In this document: one piece after another, positions 16,820 through 27,682 of the stretch
How the letters are laid out: each line of letters begins with the position of its first letter
Position numbering within the stretch: position 1 is the first letter of the stretch
NCBI GenBank assembly: GCA_902634795.1
Contig: CACPLK010000008.1
Location: forward strand, 1 to 35,326
Source: an uncultured Prochlorococcus sp.
Lineage (GTDB): Bacteria > Cyanobacteriota > Cyanobacteriia > PCC-6307 > Cyanobiaceae
Direction of reading: 5' to 3'
DNA: 35,326 nucleotides
Notes under the pieces: generated by a model
The model's database searches: none
Told to the model about the DNA's origin: nothing
What the model saw: only the letters and a program-made list of their open reading frames with translations
Made by a program: the position numbers and the translations under genes

Positions 16820-17923
16820 ATGGGTATCTTAAATGAAAAACCATTGTTAATCCTCGGAGGAGGATTAATGGGTCTTGCAATAGCTCATGAACTTGCTCAA
16901 AGAGGCAAACGCGTAGAAATTTTAAGCAGAAGCAGAAGCGAAGCAGCAGGGTTTGTTGCTGCTGGAATGCTAGCCCCTCACGCTGAAGGGCTTCAAGGTG
17001 ATCTTTTAAATCTTGGTCAAAGTAGTCTTCAAAGCCAACCGAGATGGATAGAGAGCATTGAGAACAATAGCAAAATGTCCTGTGGTCTTAAAACTTGTGG
17101 AATTGTTGTTCCATTTGAAAACCTCAAAGAATGTGAAACCTACCCAACATATAAATTTGGTGAAAAGTTAAACAGAAATGAACTCCTTCAAGAAGTTCCA
17201 GGACTCTCAGAAAAATGGAAATTAGGTTTACTTTTTAGGCAAGACGGTCAAATCGATAATAGAAGACTATTAATGAGAGCACTTGAAAAAGCTTGTGTTG
17301 AATTAGGTGTTCACTTTCAAGAGGGAGTTGAAGTAATTGAAATAATGAAAGATTCAAATAAATTTCATGGGGTCAAAATTAAAGACATTAATGGAAATAT
17401 CAATCATTTAAAAAGCGAAGAAGCAGTTCTCTGCTGCGGAGCCTGGAGCAAACAAATTTTCAAAACACTCCCTATTTTTCCTGTTAAAGGACAGATGTTA
17501 TCCATACAGGGACCAAAACAGATTCTAAAAAGAATTATTTTTGGACCTGGCATTTACGTAGTTCCAAGAGATGACGGTCTAATAATCGTAGGAGCAACTA
17601 GTGAGCGTGAGGCAGGCTTCCAGAAAGGACTTACTCCAAAAGGGCAAAGCGATCTGCAAAAAGGAATTGAATCTCTTATTCCTGAACTTAATCAATTACC
17701 TCACATGGAGAGATGGTGGGGCTTTCGCCCATGCACACCCGACGAAGGACCTTTACTTGGAATGTCATCAATTAATGGACTCTGGCTTGCTACTGGACAT
17801 CATCGAAATGGAGTTCTATTGGCAGCGATAACTTCAACATTAATTGGAAAATCAATTTGCTCGACTTCATTAAGTAAAGAGGAAAGTAGTTTTTTGTACC
17901 AATTTAGATGGGACAGATTCTAA
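16820..17923 (+). CDS. thiO: Glycine oxidase ThiO-like FAD oxidoreductase
   Basis: LLILGGGLMGLAIAHELAQRGKRVEIL...GFRPCTPDEGPLLG...ATGHHRNGVLLA. Confidence 0.85.
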   Translation: MGILNEKPLLILGGGLMGLAIAHELAQRGKRVEILSRSRSEAAGFVAAGMLAPHAEGLQGDLLNLGQSSLQSQPRWIESIENNSKMSCGLKTCGIVVPFENLKECETYPTYKFGEKLNRNELLQEVPGLSEKWKLGLLFRQDGQIDNRRLLMRALEKACVELGVHFQEGVEVIEIMKDSNKFHGVKIKDINGNINHLKSEEAVLCCGAWSKQIFKTLPIFPVKGQMLSIQGPKQILKRIIFGPGIYVVPRDDGLIIVGATSEREAGFQKGLTPKGQSDLQKGIESLIPELNQLPHMERWWGFRPCTPDEGPLLGMSSINGLWLATGHHRNGVLLAAITSTLIGKSICSTSLSKEESSFLYQFRWDRF

Positions 17924-17960
17924 AAAACATTCAAAAAAGAATGTGAAATTCAACAATAAT

Positions 17961-18428
17961 TTATTCAACTCTCCATGATTGATCTGATGGAGTCCAATCA
18001 ACAAGTTCATTTCCCTGGAACCATAGATCGATTTCAAAAGCTGCTGTATCAGAACCATCAGAACCATGAATAACATTACGACCTATGTTCACAGCTAAAT
18101 CACCTCTGATAGTTCCAGGTTCAGCCTCAAGAGGCTTTGTTGCTCCAATCAATTTTCTCGCACTCGCAATAACACCTTCACCCTCCCAAACCATCGCTAC
18201 AACTGGCCCACTTGTTATGAAATCAACTAGACCTGAAAAAAAAGGACGATCTTTGTGAACACTGTAGTGTTTTTCAGCAAGTTCTTTGCTTGGAGTTAGT
18301 TGCTTTAGACCTACTAATTTGAATCCTTTCGTTTCAAAACGACCAAGAATTTCAGCGATTAAACCTCTTTGCACGCCATCTGGCTTGATAGCAACAAAGG
18401 TTCTTTCCAAAGTCATTGCGATATTCAA
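17961..18428 (-). CDS. ndk: Nucleoside diphosphate kinase
   Basis: [35 protein letters not shown]...[20 protein letters not shown]; probable start at MTLERTF (18416). Confidence 0.97.
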   Translation of the reverse strand: MNIAMTLERTFVAIKPDGVQRGLIAEILGRFETKGFKLVGLKQLTPSKELAEKHYSVHKDRPFFSGLVDFITSGPVVAMVWEGEGVIASARKLIGATKPLEAEPGTIRGDLAVNIGRNVIHGSDGSDTAAFEIDLWFQGNELVDWTPSDQSWRVE

Positions 18429-18558
18429 TAATATGAAGCCATAGTCTTCCTAAAACTACCCTCTTGGCAAGTAAAACATGACACTTAATAAAACTGTTCT
18501 TAGATTTAATTGTATTAATCGTGAATAATCAAAACTTAGCAACTTTGTTATCGCATAA

Positions 18559-20502
18559 ATGGCTTTGAAAAATACTAATGAATCTCTCTCTTGGACTATC
18601 CAAAACAGCTCAGACCTCTATGGGATTGGTCGATGGGGAAAGGGTTATTTCAAGATCAATGAAAAAGGGAATATTAGTATTTGTCCTAACGGTTCCAAAA
18701 ACAAATCTCATGATTTGATGGAACTCTTAGATGAACTCGAAAGTCGAAAACTAAAATTTCCTCTGCTAATAAGATTTGACGATATTCTGGAAGACTGCTT
18801 AAAAAACTTACATAAAGCTTTTGAAAAAGCGATTAATGACTATCAATATCAAGGAAAATACCAAGGTGTATTTCCAATCAAATGTAATCAACAGCGTCAT
18901 GTAGTTGAAGAATTAATCACCTGTGGTTCCAAATGGAATTTTGGCTTAGAAGCTGGAAGCAAACCAGAGTTACTAATTGCTTTATCAATCCTAGAAAATC
19001 CTAAAGCTTTACTCATATGTAATGGCTATAAAGATCAACGTTATATTGAAACAGCTATTTTAGCACGTCAGCTTGGACGTCAACCTATAGTAGTTATAGA
19101 ACAAGCAAGTGATGTTGATCTTATAATCAAATCGAGTAATTTACTGGGAGCATCTCCACTCATAGGAATACGAGCCAAGCTATCAAGTCAAAGCAGTGGA
19201 AGATGGAGTAGCTCGATTGGTGACAAGTCGAAATTTGGACTTTCAATTCCAGAAATATTGAAAGCAATCAAAAGATTAAAAGAAGCAAATCTTATCAATG
19301 AATTAAAGCTTTTACATTTTCATCTAGGGAGTCAAATTAACGATATAGGTGTTTTAAAAGATGCCTTACAAGAAGCAGGGCAAATTTATGCCGAATTAAT
19401 TAATCTTGGGGCACCTATGGGATACTTAGATGTTGGAGGTGGTTTAGGAATTGATTACGATGGAAGTCAAACTGCCTCAATAGCATCTACTAACTATTCA
19501 CTTCAAAATTATGCAAATGATGTAGTAGCAACAATTAAAGAATGTTGTGAATCAAAAAATATACCACTACCCACTTTGATTACAGAGAGTGGAAGAGCTA
19601 TTGCTAGTCACTTTTCGATTTTAATCTTCAATATTCTAGGCAAAAATTCGTTACCTTCAGACATTCCTAAAGAAGAAGAAAAAGAATGTCTCTCTGTCAG
19701 AAATTTACGTGAAACATTAGTCCATATAAATTCTCTAGAACTTCAGCAAGAAGAAGATTTAGCCAAACTACAAGAAGCATGGAATGATTCTCTTAAGTTT
19801 AAAGCAGATGCACTAGCGGCTTTTCGACTCGGTTATATAGATTTAGTTGAACGTGCAAAAGCTGAGCAGTTGACATGGGCCTGTGCAAAAACAATAGTTA
19901 ATCAGTTGCCCAAAAATTTACTTCTACCTAAAGAACTAAAGAAATTAAGTGAAAGCTTAGCCGTAACGTATTACGCGAATCTTTCCGTATTTAGATCGGC
20001 TCCAGACACTTGGGCGATTGATCAAGTTTTTCCAATTATGCCAATTCATCGGCTTTGCAAAGAACCGAAAAAACTTGGTCACTTTGCAGATTTAACATGC
20101 GATTCAGATGGAAAGCTTGACCAGTTTATTGATAATGGAAAAATTAAAAATTTGCTACCTCTTCATGAATTTAATCAAAACGAAAAATATCTAATTGGTC
20201 TGTTCTTAGGTGGTGCCTATCAAGAAGTAATGGGAAATCTACATAATTTATTTGGGAGTACTAATGCAGTCCATATAAGATTTACAGAAAAAGGGAACTA
20301 TAAAGTTGAGCATGTCATTCGTGGGAATACAAAATCAAATGTTCTTGAATATTTGGAACATGATCCAGAAATATTATTAGAACGATTACGAAAATCAAGC
20401 GAATTAGCTATTCAAGGCGGGCATCTAAAAATCGATGATGCACAAAAACTAATAGAACATGTAGAAGCAAGCCTCCGTCAAAGTACTTACCTACAGAGCT
20501 AA
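18559..20502 (+). CDS. speA: Biosynthetic arginine decarboxylase
   Basis: YGIGRWGKGYFKIN...GVFPIKCNQQRHVVEEL...LHFHLGSQI...YLDVGGGLGIDYDGS. Confidence 0.95.
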   Translation: MALKNTNESLSWTIQNSSDLYGIGRWGKGYFKINEKGNISICPNGSKNKSHDLMELLDELESRKLKFPLLIRFDDILEDCLKNLHKAFEKAINDYQYQGKYQGVFPIKCNQQRHVVEELITCGSKWNFGLEAGSKPELLIALSILENPKALLICNGYKDQRYIETAILARQLGRQPIVVIEQASDVDLIIKSSNLLGASPLIGIRAKLSSQSSGRWSSSIGDKSKFGLSIPEILKAIKRLKEANLINELKLLHFHLGSQINDIGVLKDALQEAGQIYAELINLGAPMGYLDVGGGLGIDYDGSQTASIASTNYSLQNYANDVVATIKECCESKNIPLPTLITESGRAIASHFSILIFNILGKNSLPSDIPKEEEKECLSVRNLRETLVHINSLELQQEEDLAKLQEAWNDSLKFKADALAAFRLGYIDLVERAKAEQLTWACAKTIVNQLPKNLLLPKELKKLSESLAVTYYANLSVFRSAPDTWAIDQVFPIMPIHRLCKEPKKLGHFADLTCDSDGKLDQFIDNGKIKNLLPLHEFNQNEKYLIGLFLGGAYQEVMGNLHNLFGSTNAVHIRFTEKGNYKVEHVIRGNTKSNVLEYLEHDPEILLERLRKSSELAIQGGHLKIDDAQKLIEHVEASLRQSTYLQS

Positions 20503-20503
20503 A

Positions 20504-23164
20504 TCAAGACAATTGTTGAGTCAAATCCTCATTAGCTTTTTCTAAAGCTAGATCCAACGATTGAGGTTGACTACCACCAGCTTGGGCGAGATTTGGACGA
20601 CCACCACCACCACCACCACACATTTTTGCAACCCCACTTATAAATTTGCCTGCATGTAAACCATCTGAGACTAAATCAGGAGAAAATGCAACAACAAAAA
20701 CTAATTTAGTATCGATCTCCTGATTTGGAATGCCTCCAAAAACAACAGCAGAGTACTTGCCTAAATGATCTATCAAACTTGAAGCCGCAGATTGCAATCC
20801 AGATCCGTCAACTCCATCTAAACGTCTAATTAATAATTTACTCTTACCAACAGATTTTGCATAACTCGCTAAACCTAATGCCTTCGCCAAAGCAAGTTCA
20901 TTTTTTACTTTGATAAGTTCTTTTGTTTTATCTTTCAATTCCAGTTGAAGAGATGAGACTCTTTCAACAATTTCATATGATTGAACTTTGAATGATTTAC
21001 TTAACTCCTTAACTACCAAATCACGTTCATTAAAATAATCTAAAACTGATGGACCAGCTACGGCCTCTATTCGTCTGACACCTGAAGCAATGCCTGTCTC
21101 ATTAATAATCTTAAACGTACCTAGTTGTGACGTGCGAGTTACATGAGTTCCTCCACATAACTCCATAGAAACGCCTGGAACATCTATAACACGTACCACA
21201 TCACCATATTTCTCACCAAACATTGCCAAAGCACCAGCAGCCATAGCGTCCTTAATTGGCATTGTTTTAATTTGAATTGGATGATCTTCGTTAATCCATT
21301 GATTTATTCGTACTTCCATATCTTCAAGTTCTTTTATTGTCAAAGGTTTTGGAGCATTAAAATCAAATCTCAATCGATGATTTGAAACTAACGAGCCTCT
21401 TTGACTTACACTTGAGTCAATAGATAACTTTAAAGCTGATTGCAATAGATGTGTAGCGGTGTGATTTGATGAAGTTCGTTGACGAAAAGATGGAGTAACA
21501 TTCATCTGGACAGATGAGTTAACTTTTAGAAGTCCAGCGTTAACAATTCCAGAATGAATAAAAATATTCTTCTTTTTTCTAACATTTTCTATAGACACCT
21601 GAAGATCTTGAGACGTTATTAAGCCTTTATCTCCGATTTGGCCACCCGACTCAGCATAAAAAGGCGTTCTATTAACAATAATCTTGACCAAATCACCCTG
21701 AACCGCTTGTTTCACTAATTCATTATTTTTAAAAATACCTATCACAGTTGAAGTGATTTCTAATTTTTCATAGCCCTCAAATCTTGTTTCATCAAATAAA
21801 GAAATTTCTCTTTCAATTGAACCCTCTTCAGTTAAATCAATACTGACCGAAGCCTCTTTTGCACGTTTACGTTGCTTTGCCATCTCGTTCTCAAAACCAT
21901 TAATATCAACAGAAATACCTTTTTCATTCGCGATCTCTTCTGTTAATTCCAAAGGAAAACCATAAGTATCATAAAGCTCAAATGCCTGCGCACCAGAGAT
22001 AAGATCACATTCATGAGCTGTTATCTCTGCCAAAAGTTTCTCTCCCCGTTCAAGCGTTTCAAGGAAACGAGATTCTTCTATTTTTAACTCATTAAGAATA
22101 ATTTTCTTTTTCTCAAGTAATTGAGGATAAGCATTTTTCATCAACTCAATAGCAACTTCAGCCAGTTGAGGTAGAAACGGCTGATTAATACCTACCAGTC
22201 GACCATGTCGAATCATACGCCGTATGAGACGACGAAGAATATAGCCTCGCCCTAGATTACTAGCACTTACACCATCACAAATTAAATGAGTTACAGCCCT
22301 GCAATGATCTCCAATAATTTTTAATGATGTTTTATTTTTTTTATTTGTAGTTTCATAATTAATTTGAGCGACTAAAGCCGTTGCTTCAATAAGCGGAAAA
22401 ATAAGATCCGTTTCATAATTATTAGATTTCCTCTGCAAAATTTGAGCCATTCTTTCTAAGCCCATTCCTGTATCAATATGACAATTCGCCAATGGTTTAA
22501 GATTGCCCTTTAAGTCCCGGTTGTATTGCATAAAAACCAAATTATAAAATTCTATAAATCGACTATCGTCTTCAAGATCTATTCCATCACTTCCTAATTC
22601 CGGTTTAAAATCAAAATAAAGTTCCGAACATGGGCCACAAGGTCCTGTGGCGCCAGATGACCAAAAATTATCAGCAGCACCCATTCTGATGATTCTTTTT
22701 GATTCAACCCCTACAACTTCTTTCCATATTTTCTCTGCTTCTGAGTCTTCTTCAAAAACGCTTATTACTATATTCTTTGGATTGAGTAGAAAAACCTCAG
22801 TAGTTAATTCCCAGGCCCATTGAATTGCCTCTTTTTTAAAATAGTCACCAAAAGAAAAATTACCTAGCATCTCAAAAAAAGTATGATGCCTCGCAGTTTT
22901 CCCTACATTTTCAATATCGTTTGTTCTAATACATTTTTGACTGGATGTTGCTCTCGGAGTAGAAGACTCTTTTAATCCTAAGAAGATCGGCTTAAAAGGT
23001 AACATCCCTGCAATCGTCAGTAAAACTGTTGGATCATCTGGAATCAAAGAAGAACTTGCAAGTTTCTTATGATTATGTTGGATAAAAAAATTTATAAATG
23101 CTTCTCTTATCTCATCTCCCGAAAGGAATGGAGGATTCATTGAAGAGGAAGAATTTTTTTGCAT
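20504..23164 (-). CDS. alaS: Alanyl-tRNA synthetase
   Basis: SGDEIREAFINFFIQHNHKKLASSSLIPDDPTVLLTIAGMLPFKPIF...CGGTHVTRTSQLGTFKI...CGGGGGGRPNLAQAGG. Confidence 0.97.
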   Translation of the reverse strand: MQKNSSSSMNPPFLSGDEIREAFINFFIQHNHKKLASSSLIPDDPTVLLTIAGMLPFKPIFLGLKESSTPRATSSQKCIRTNDIENVGKTARHHTFFEMLGNFSFGDYFKKEAIQWAWELTTEVFLLNPKNIVISVFEEDSEAEKIWKEVVGVESKRIIRMGAADNFWSSGATGPCGPCSELYFDFKPELGSDGIDLEDDSRFIEFYNLVFMQYNRDLKGNLKPLANCHIDTGMGLERMAQILQRKSNNYETDLIFPLIEATALVAQINYETTNKKNKTSLKIIGDHCRAVTHLICDGVSASNLGRGYILRRLIRRMIRHGRLVGINQPFLPQLAEVAIELMKNAYPQLLEKKKIILNELKIEESRFLETLERGEKLLAEITAHECDLISGAQAFELYDTYGFPLELTEEIANEKGISVDINGFENEMAKQRKRAKEASVSIDLTEEGSIEREISLFDETRFEGYEKLEITSTVIGIFKNNELVKQAVQGDLVKIIVNRTPFYAESGGQIGDKGLITSQDLQVSIENVRKKKNIFIHSGIVNAGLLKVNSSVQMNVTPSFRQRTSSNHTATHLLQSALKLSIDSSVSQRGSLVSNHRLRFDFNAPKPLTIKELEDMEVRINQWINEDHPIQIKTMPIKDAMAAGALAMFGEKYGDVVRVIDVPGVSMELCGGTHVTRTSQLGTFKIINETGIASGVRRIEAVAGPSVLDYFNERDLVVKELSKSFKVQSYEIVERVSSLQLELKDKTKELIKVKNELALAKALGLASYAKSVGKSKLLIRRLDGVDGSGLQSAASSLIDHLGKYSAVVFGGIPNQEIDTKLVFVVAFSPDLVSDGLHAGKFISGVAKMCGGGGGGRPNLAQAGGSQPQSLDLALEKANEDLTQQLS

Positions 23165-23454
23165 ACCTAAAAATTATCTCTAAAAAGGTTTTTGAAAACA
23201 ATCACAAAAACGTCAAATGTGCTCAACTCACCCTAAACAATAACAAAATGGAAACCCGTGAGACTTCGAAAAACAAAATCTTCAAAAAATCATTCGATAA
23301 GCTTGCTTATTGCAAACAAATACTATTTACGGGAAGCAGTATCACACTTACAAACCCCAATAGCCTAATATAGTTTCAATGAACTAGGTATTTTCACTTA
23401 GCAACCTGATTTATTGCAACCTTCAGGCTTCTTCTAATTATTGGCTTTAGGAAC

Positions 23455-25230
23455 ATGATTTTTACTGAATCGACAGCTTTAGAAAATCAGAAAAGTGATA
23501 CTCCTAAGCTTTCACTGCAGTATGAACAAATTGCTGCAGATACACACACTTTGAGGTCATTGGATTGGGATCGAAGCAGGTTTGATATTGAATTTGGTCT
23601 TCGAAATGGGACAACATATAATAGCTTTTTAATAAGAGGCAAAAAAACTGCACTTATAGATACAAGTCATTTGAAATTTAGAAATATTTGGTTTGAAAAA
23701 CTAAAACAAGAAATCAATCCAACAGAAATTGATTATTTAATTGTCAGTCACACAGAGCCAGATCATTCAGGACTTATAAAATATTTAATTGAATTAAACT
23801 CAAATATTGAAATCGTCGCATCTAAAGTAGCTATAAAATTCCTAGAAGATCAAATTCATCAACCTTTTAGATCAAGAGCAGTCAAAAGTGGGGAGGAACT
23901 CAATTTAGAAATTAATTCAATCAGTGGAATCGAGCATAAAATTGAATTTATTAGTGCACCAAATCTACACTGGCCCGATACTATATTTTCTTTTGATCAC
24001 GGTACACAAGTTTTATATACTTGTGATGCGTTTGGTTTGCATTATTGCTCAGAAAACTTGTATGACGAAAATCCAAGCTTATTAGATGAAGATTTTCGAT
24101 TTTATTACGACTGTCTCATGGGTCCTAATGCCCGGAGCGTAATTCAGGCATTAAAAAAAATTGATGCATTGCCAACTATCAATACTATTGGTGTTGGGCA
24201 TGGACCAATCCTTAATTTTAATACGCAGTTATGGCTTAATAATTATAGAGAATGGAGTAAGCAAAGAAGTACAGGCGAAAATTACGCTGTGGTTTGCTAC
24301 CTCAGCCAATATGGTTTTTGTGATCGGCTTAGTCAAGCAATTGCTCATGGCATAGGCAAAGCAAATGCTCCAGTCCAATTGGTTGATCTTATTGCTTCAG
24401 ACACTCAAGAGTTAAGTGCTTTAATTAGTGACGCAAGTGCAGTCGTTGTACCAACTTGGCCTATCAAGTCTGATTCAGAATTACAAAGCAATATTGGAAC
24501 CCTACTTGCATCCTTAAAACAAAAGCAGTGGGTAGCAACTTATGACTCTTATGGCGGAAATGAAGAGCCCATTGACTTTATTACCAACCAATTAAGAAAG
24601 CTTGGACAAAAAGAAGCTTTTAAACCACTTCGAGTTCGTGACGAACCAAACAAAAGTGTTTATCAACAATTTGAGGAAGCTGGTACAGATTTAGGTCAAA
24701 TTCTTACTAGAAAGAAAAATTTAGCTGCTACTAAAAGCCTTGATGGAGACTTAAATAAAGCACTTGGTTGCTTAAGCGGTGGGCTCTACATTGTTACAGC
24801 GAAAGATAGTGAAGGTGCGGACAGTCGAGACGGAGCGATGGTTGCAAGTTGGGTTAGTCAAGCAAGTTTTGAACCCCCTGGAATAACCGTAGCGGTAGCC
24901 AAAGATAGAGCCATTGAATCACTATTACAAGTAAATGATCGTTTTGTTCTAAATATCCTTCAAGAAAATAACTATTTGCACCTCTTCAGACACTTTTTAA
25001 AACGTTTTCCACCAGGTGCTAATCGATTTGAAGGAGTTGAATTAATAAATGATCTTGCAGCTGGGGGACCAGTGCTATCTGATGCGTTAGCGTTCCTTTC
25101 ATGTAAAGTTATTCAAAGAATGGAGACAACAGATCATTGGATCATTTATTCATCAGTTGAAAAAGGTAATTTATCTAATACTCTAAGTAAAACAGCAGTT
25201 CATCACAGAAGAGTTGGAAGTAATTATTAA
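23455..25230 (+). CDS. Flavodiiron protein with C-terminal flavin reductase domain
   Basis: HTEPDHSGLIKYL, SAPNLHWPDTIFSFD, flavodoxin-like segment, GAMVASWVSQASFEPPGITVAVAKDRAIESLL. Confidence 0.9.
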   Translation: MIFTESTALENQKSDTPKLSLQYEQIAADTHTLRSLDWDRSRFDIEFGLRNGTTYNSFLIRGKKTALIDTSHLKFRNIWFEKLKQEINPTEIDYLIVSHTEPDHSGLIKYLIELNSNIEIVASKVAIKFLEDQIHQPFRSRAVKSGEELNLEINSISGIEHKIEFISAPNLHWPDTIFSFDHGTQVLYTCDAFGLHYCSENLYDENPSLLDEDFRFYYDCLMGPNARSVIQALKKIDALPTINTIGVGHGPILNFNTQLWLNNYREWSKQRSTGENYAVVCYLSQYGFCDRLSQAIAHGIGKANAPVQLVDLIASDTQELSALISDASAVVVPTWPIKSDSELQSNIGTLLASLKQKQWVATYDSYGGNEEPIDFITNQLRKLGQKEAFKPLRVRDEPNKSVYQQFEEAGTDLGQILTRKKNLAATKSLDGDLNKALGCLSGGLYIVTAKDSEGADSRDGAMVASWVSQASFEPPGITVAVAKDRAIESLLQVNDRFVLNILQENNYLHLFRHFLKRFPPGANRFEGVELINDLAAGGPVLSDALAFLSCKVIQRMETTDHWIIYSSVEKGNLSNTLSKTAVHHRRVGSNY

Positions 25231-25232
25231 CA

Positions 25233-27083
25233 ATGATAGTAAAGAATATTTCTTCATCAAATTTAAATACTTTCGTAAAAAAAACTATTCAGATACCCAT
25301 TGAGGAGAACTTCATTTGCTTAAGAAGCCTAAACCCAAAAAGAACAAGATTTGAAGTTGAATATTCTCTTGAAAAAGGTAGTTGTACTAATTCTTTTTTA
25401 TTTAAGTCTTCTCAAGATGAACATTCTAATTCACATGATTATGTTTTAATTCATCCTCCTGGTTTAACATTTGAAAAAGAATTTTTAGAAGAGTTTGAGA
25501 CATTAATTAGCAGTGATTCGTCTGCAATAAAATTAGTCATGGGTCATATCAATCCTAATAAAGTATCTTTTGTGAAAAGAATGAATTTGAAATATAAAAA
25601 TTTAACGGTTATTTGTTCTAATCCAGGTGCGAAATTATTCAAAGAGATATGGAATTTACGAAAACCCTCGCAAAATACAAATCCTAAAGAAGCATTGGAG
25701 ACAGTTGAAGTTCTTCCAAATATACAAATCATTAAACAATTAGAAACTCTGTCACTAGAAAATAATTTTGAGATTACTTTCATTCCCGCGCCAACAGCTC
25801 GATGGCCTGGTGGACTAATTGTTTTTGAAAAGCAAACTGGTCTATTGATGAGTGATAAATTGTTTGGTGCGCATGTTTATGAAGAAAATTGGGCTGAATT
25901 AAACAGTAGTAGCACGGAAGAAGAGAGAAGACATTACTTCGATTGTCTAATGGCACCAATGTCTTCGCAAGTGAATAGTATTATCGATAAATTTGAAGAC
26001 TTTGAGATTGATGCAATAGTACCTGGACATGGACCTGCAATCAGCGGGAGTTGGAGGAGTTTATTAAACAACTACCAAAGCTGGGGAGAAAGCCAAAAAT
26101 ACAGCAACTTAAGAGTTACTCTATTATTTGCAAGTGCATATGGAAATACTGCTGCTATTGCTGATGCCATTGCTAGAGGAATTAGTAAAACAGGGGTCAA
26201 AGTTAAGATTATTAATTGTGAATTCACGTCATCAGATAGCTTAGTCACTGAGATTCGTAAAGCAGATGGATATTTAATTGGATCGCCAACATTAGGAGGA
26301 CATGCACCCACCCCGATTGTTTCAGCACTTGGCTCGCTTTTGGCTGAGGGAGATAGAGGAAAGCCGGCAGGAGTATTTGGAAGTTATGGATGGAGTGGGG
26401 AAGCTCTTGATTTACTTGAAAAAAAATTAAAAGATGGAGGCTTTAAATTTGGATTCGAACCTATCAAAATCAAATTCAGTCCTGATCCTTTAATGATTAA
26501 AAAACTTGAAGAAACAGGTATCCAATTTGGTAAGCAATTAATTAATGCAAAGTTACGTCAACAAAGAAAAGCTAATGTTGGTTTAAATACAAGTAAAAGT
26601 GATCCAACAATGAATGCACTAGGAAGAGTCGTCGGATCATTATGTATATTGACTGCTCAAAAAGGAGATGAAAATAATCTGATTAGTGGAGCTATGGTTG
26701 CAAGTTGGGTTAGTCAAGCAAGCTTTTCTCCACCTGGTATTACGATTGCAGTGGCTAAAGAAAGAGCTGTAGAAAACTTACTACATACAGGAGATAACTT
26801 TGCTTTAAACATTTTAGAGCAAAACAATTACCAAAGCCTCCTTAAACAATTTCTCCAATCATTTAAACCTGGAGATAATAGATTTACCGATCTTGAGATC
26901 AAATTAAGTCCAAGCAATCAGCCATTATTAAATGAAGCTTTAGCATGGCTAGAGGGTACAGTTAGTCAACGAATGGAATGTGGGGATCATTGGCTGATAT
27001 ATGCTGAGATTAAACATGGAAAAGTCATTAAAAAAGATGGAGTAACAGCAGTTCATCATCGAAAAACCGGCGCGAACTACTAG
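25233..27083 (+). CDS. Flavodiiron protein, partner paralogue with altered metal-site region
   Basis: Paralogous to the preceding gene; LFASAYGNTAAIADAIARGI...GSPTLGGHAPTPIVSALGS...GAMVASWVSQASFSPPGITIAVAKERA. Confidence 0.88.
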   Translation: MIVKNISSSNLNTFVKKTIQIPIEENFICLRSLNPKRTRFEVEYSLEKGSCTNSFLFKSSQDEHSNSHDYVLIHPPGLTFEKEFLEEFETLISSDSSAIKLVMGHINPNKVSFVKRMNLKYKNLTVICSNPGAKLFKEIWNLRKPSQNTNPKEALETVEVLPNIQIIKQLETLSLENNFEITFIPAPTARWPGGLIVFEKQTGLLMSDKLFGAHVYEENWAELNSSSTEEERRHYFDCLMAPMSSQVNSIIDKFEDFEIDAIVPGHGPAISGSWRSLLNNYQSWGESQKYSNLRVTLLFASAYGNTAAIADAIARGISKTGVKVKIINCEFTSSDSLVTEIRKADGYLIGSPTLGGHAPTPIVSALGSLLAEGDRGKPAGVFGSYGWSGEALDLLEKKLKDGGFKFGFEPIKIKFSPDPLMIKKLEETGIQFGKQLINAKLRQQRKANVGLNTSKSDPTMNALGRVVGSLCILTAQKGDENNLISGAMVASWVSQASFSPPGITIAVAKERAVENLLHTGDNFALNILEQNNYQSLLKQFLQSFKPGDNRFTDLEIKLSPSNQPLLNEALAWLEGTVSQRMECGDHWLIYAEIKHGKVIKKDGVTAVHHRKTGANY

Positions 27084-27131
27084 ATCCATTACAAAACGAC
27101 ATCATCCATTTACACTTCCCTTTTATTCACA

Positions 27132-27656
27132 ATGTCTAATAAAAAGCTTCTTGTTATAGCTGCTAGTAATGGTGAAAATCTCAAATTAGCCAAAAGATTT
27201 CTAGTCGCAGGCAAGGAACTAAATTACTCATGCGAATTACTTGATTTAACAGAATCAAAAAATGATTTACCTATATTTAACCCACGTCATAATTCAAAAG
27301 ATAAAGCACCAGAAAATCTTCAGTCGATCAATACTCAAATGGAGAGCCACTCACATTGGGTCATTTGTGCACCTGAATATAACGGCTCAATTCCTCCAAT
27401 TCTTACAAATGCAATAGCTTGGCTGTCTGTGCAAGGAACAGATTTTCGAAGTTTATTCAACGAACGTCCAATTGCAATTGCAAGTTTTTCAGGAGGAGGG
27501 TGTATGGAGTTATTACTTTCGATGCGAATTCAATTAACCCACCTTGGGGCTTTAGTCTTAGGTCGTCAATTAGCTACGAATAAATCAAAAGTTGCTGAGG
27601 ATGAATCAATCAATGCAATTCTAAATCAACTACTACAACTAAATCATTCTAATTAG
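27132..27656 (+). CDS. NADPH-dependent FMN reductase-like flavoprotein
   Basis: WVICAPEYNGSIPPILTNAIAWLS...RPIAIASFSGGG. Confidence 0.8.
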   Translation: MSNKKLLVIAASNGENLKLAKRFLVAGKELNYSCELLDLTESKNDLPIFNPRHNSKDKAPENLQSINTQMESHSHWVICAPEYNGSIPPILTNAIAWLSVQGTDFRSLFNERPIAIASFSGGGCMELLLSMRIQLTHLGALVLGRQLATNKSKVAEDESINAILNQLLQLNHSN

Positions 27657-27682
27657 ATCTATAACTCTTCTTTACCAATAAT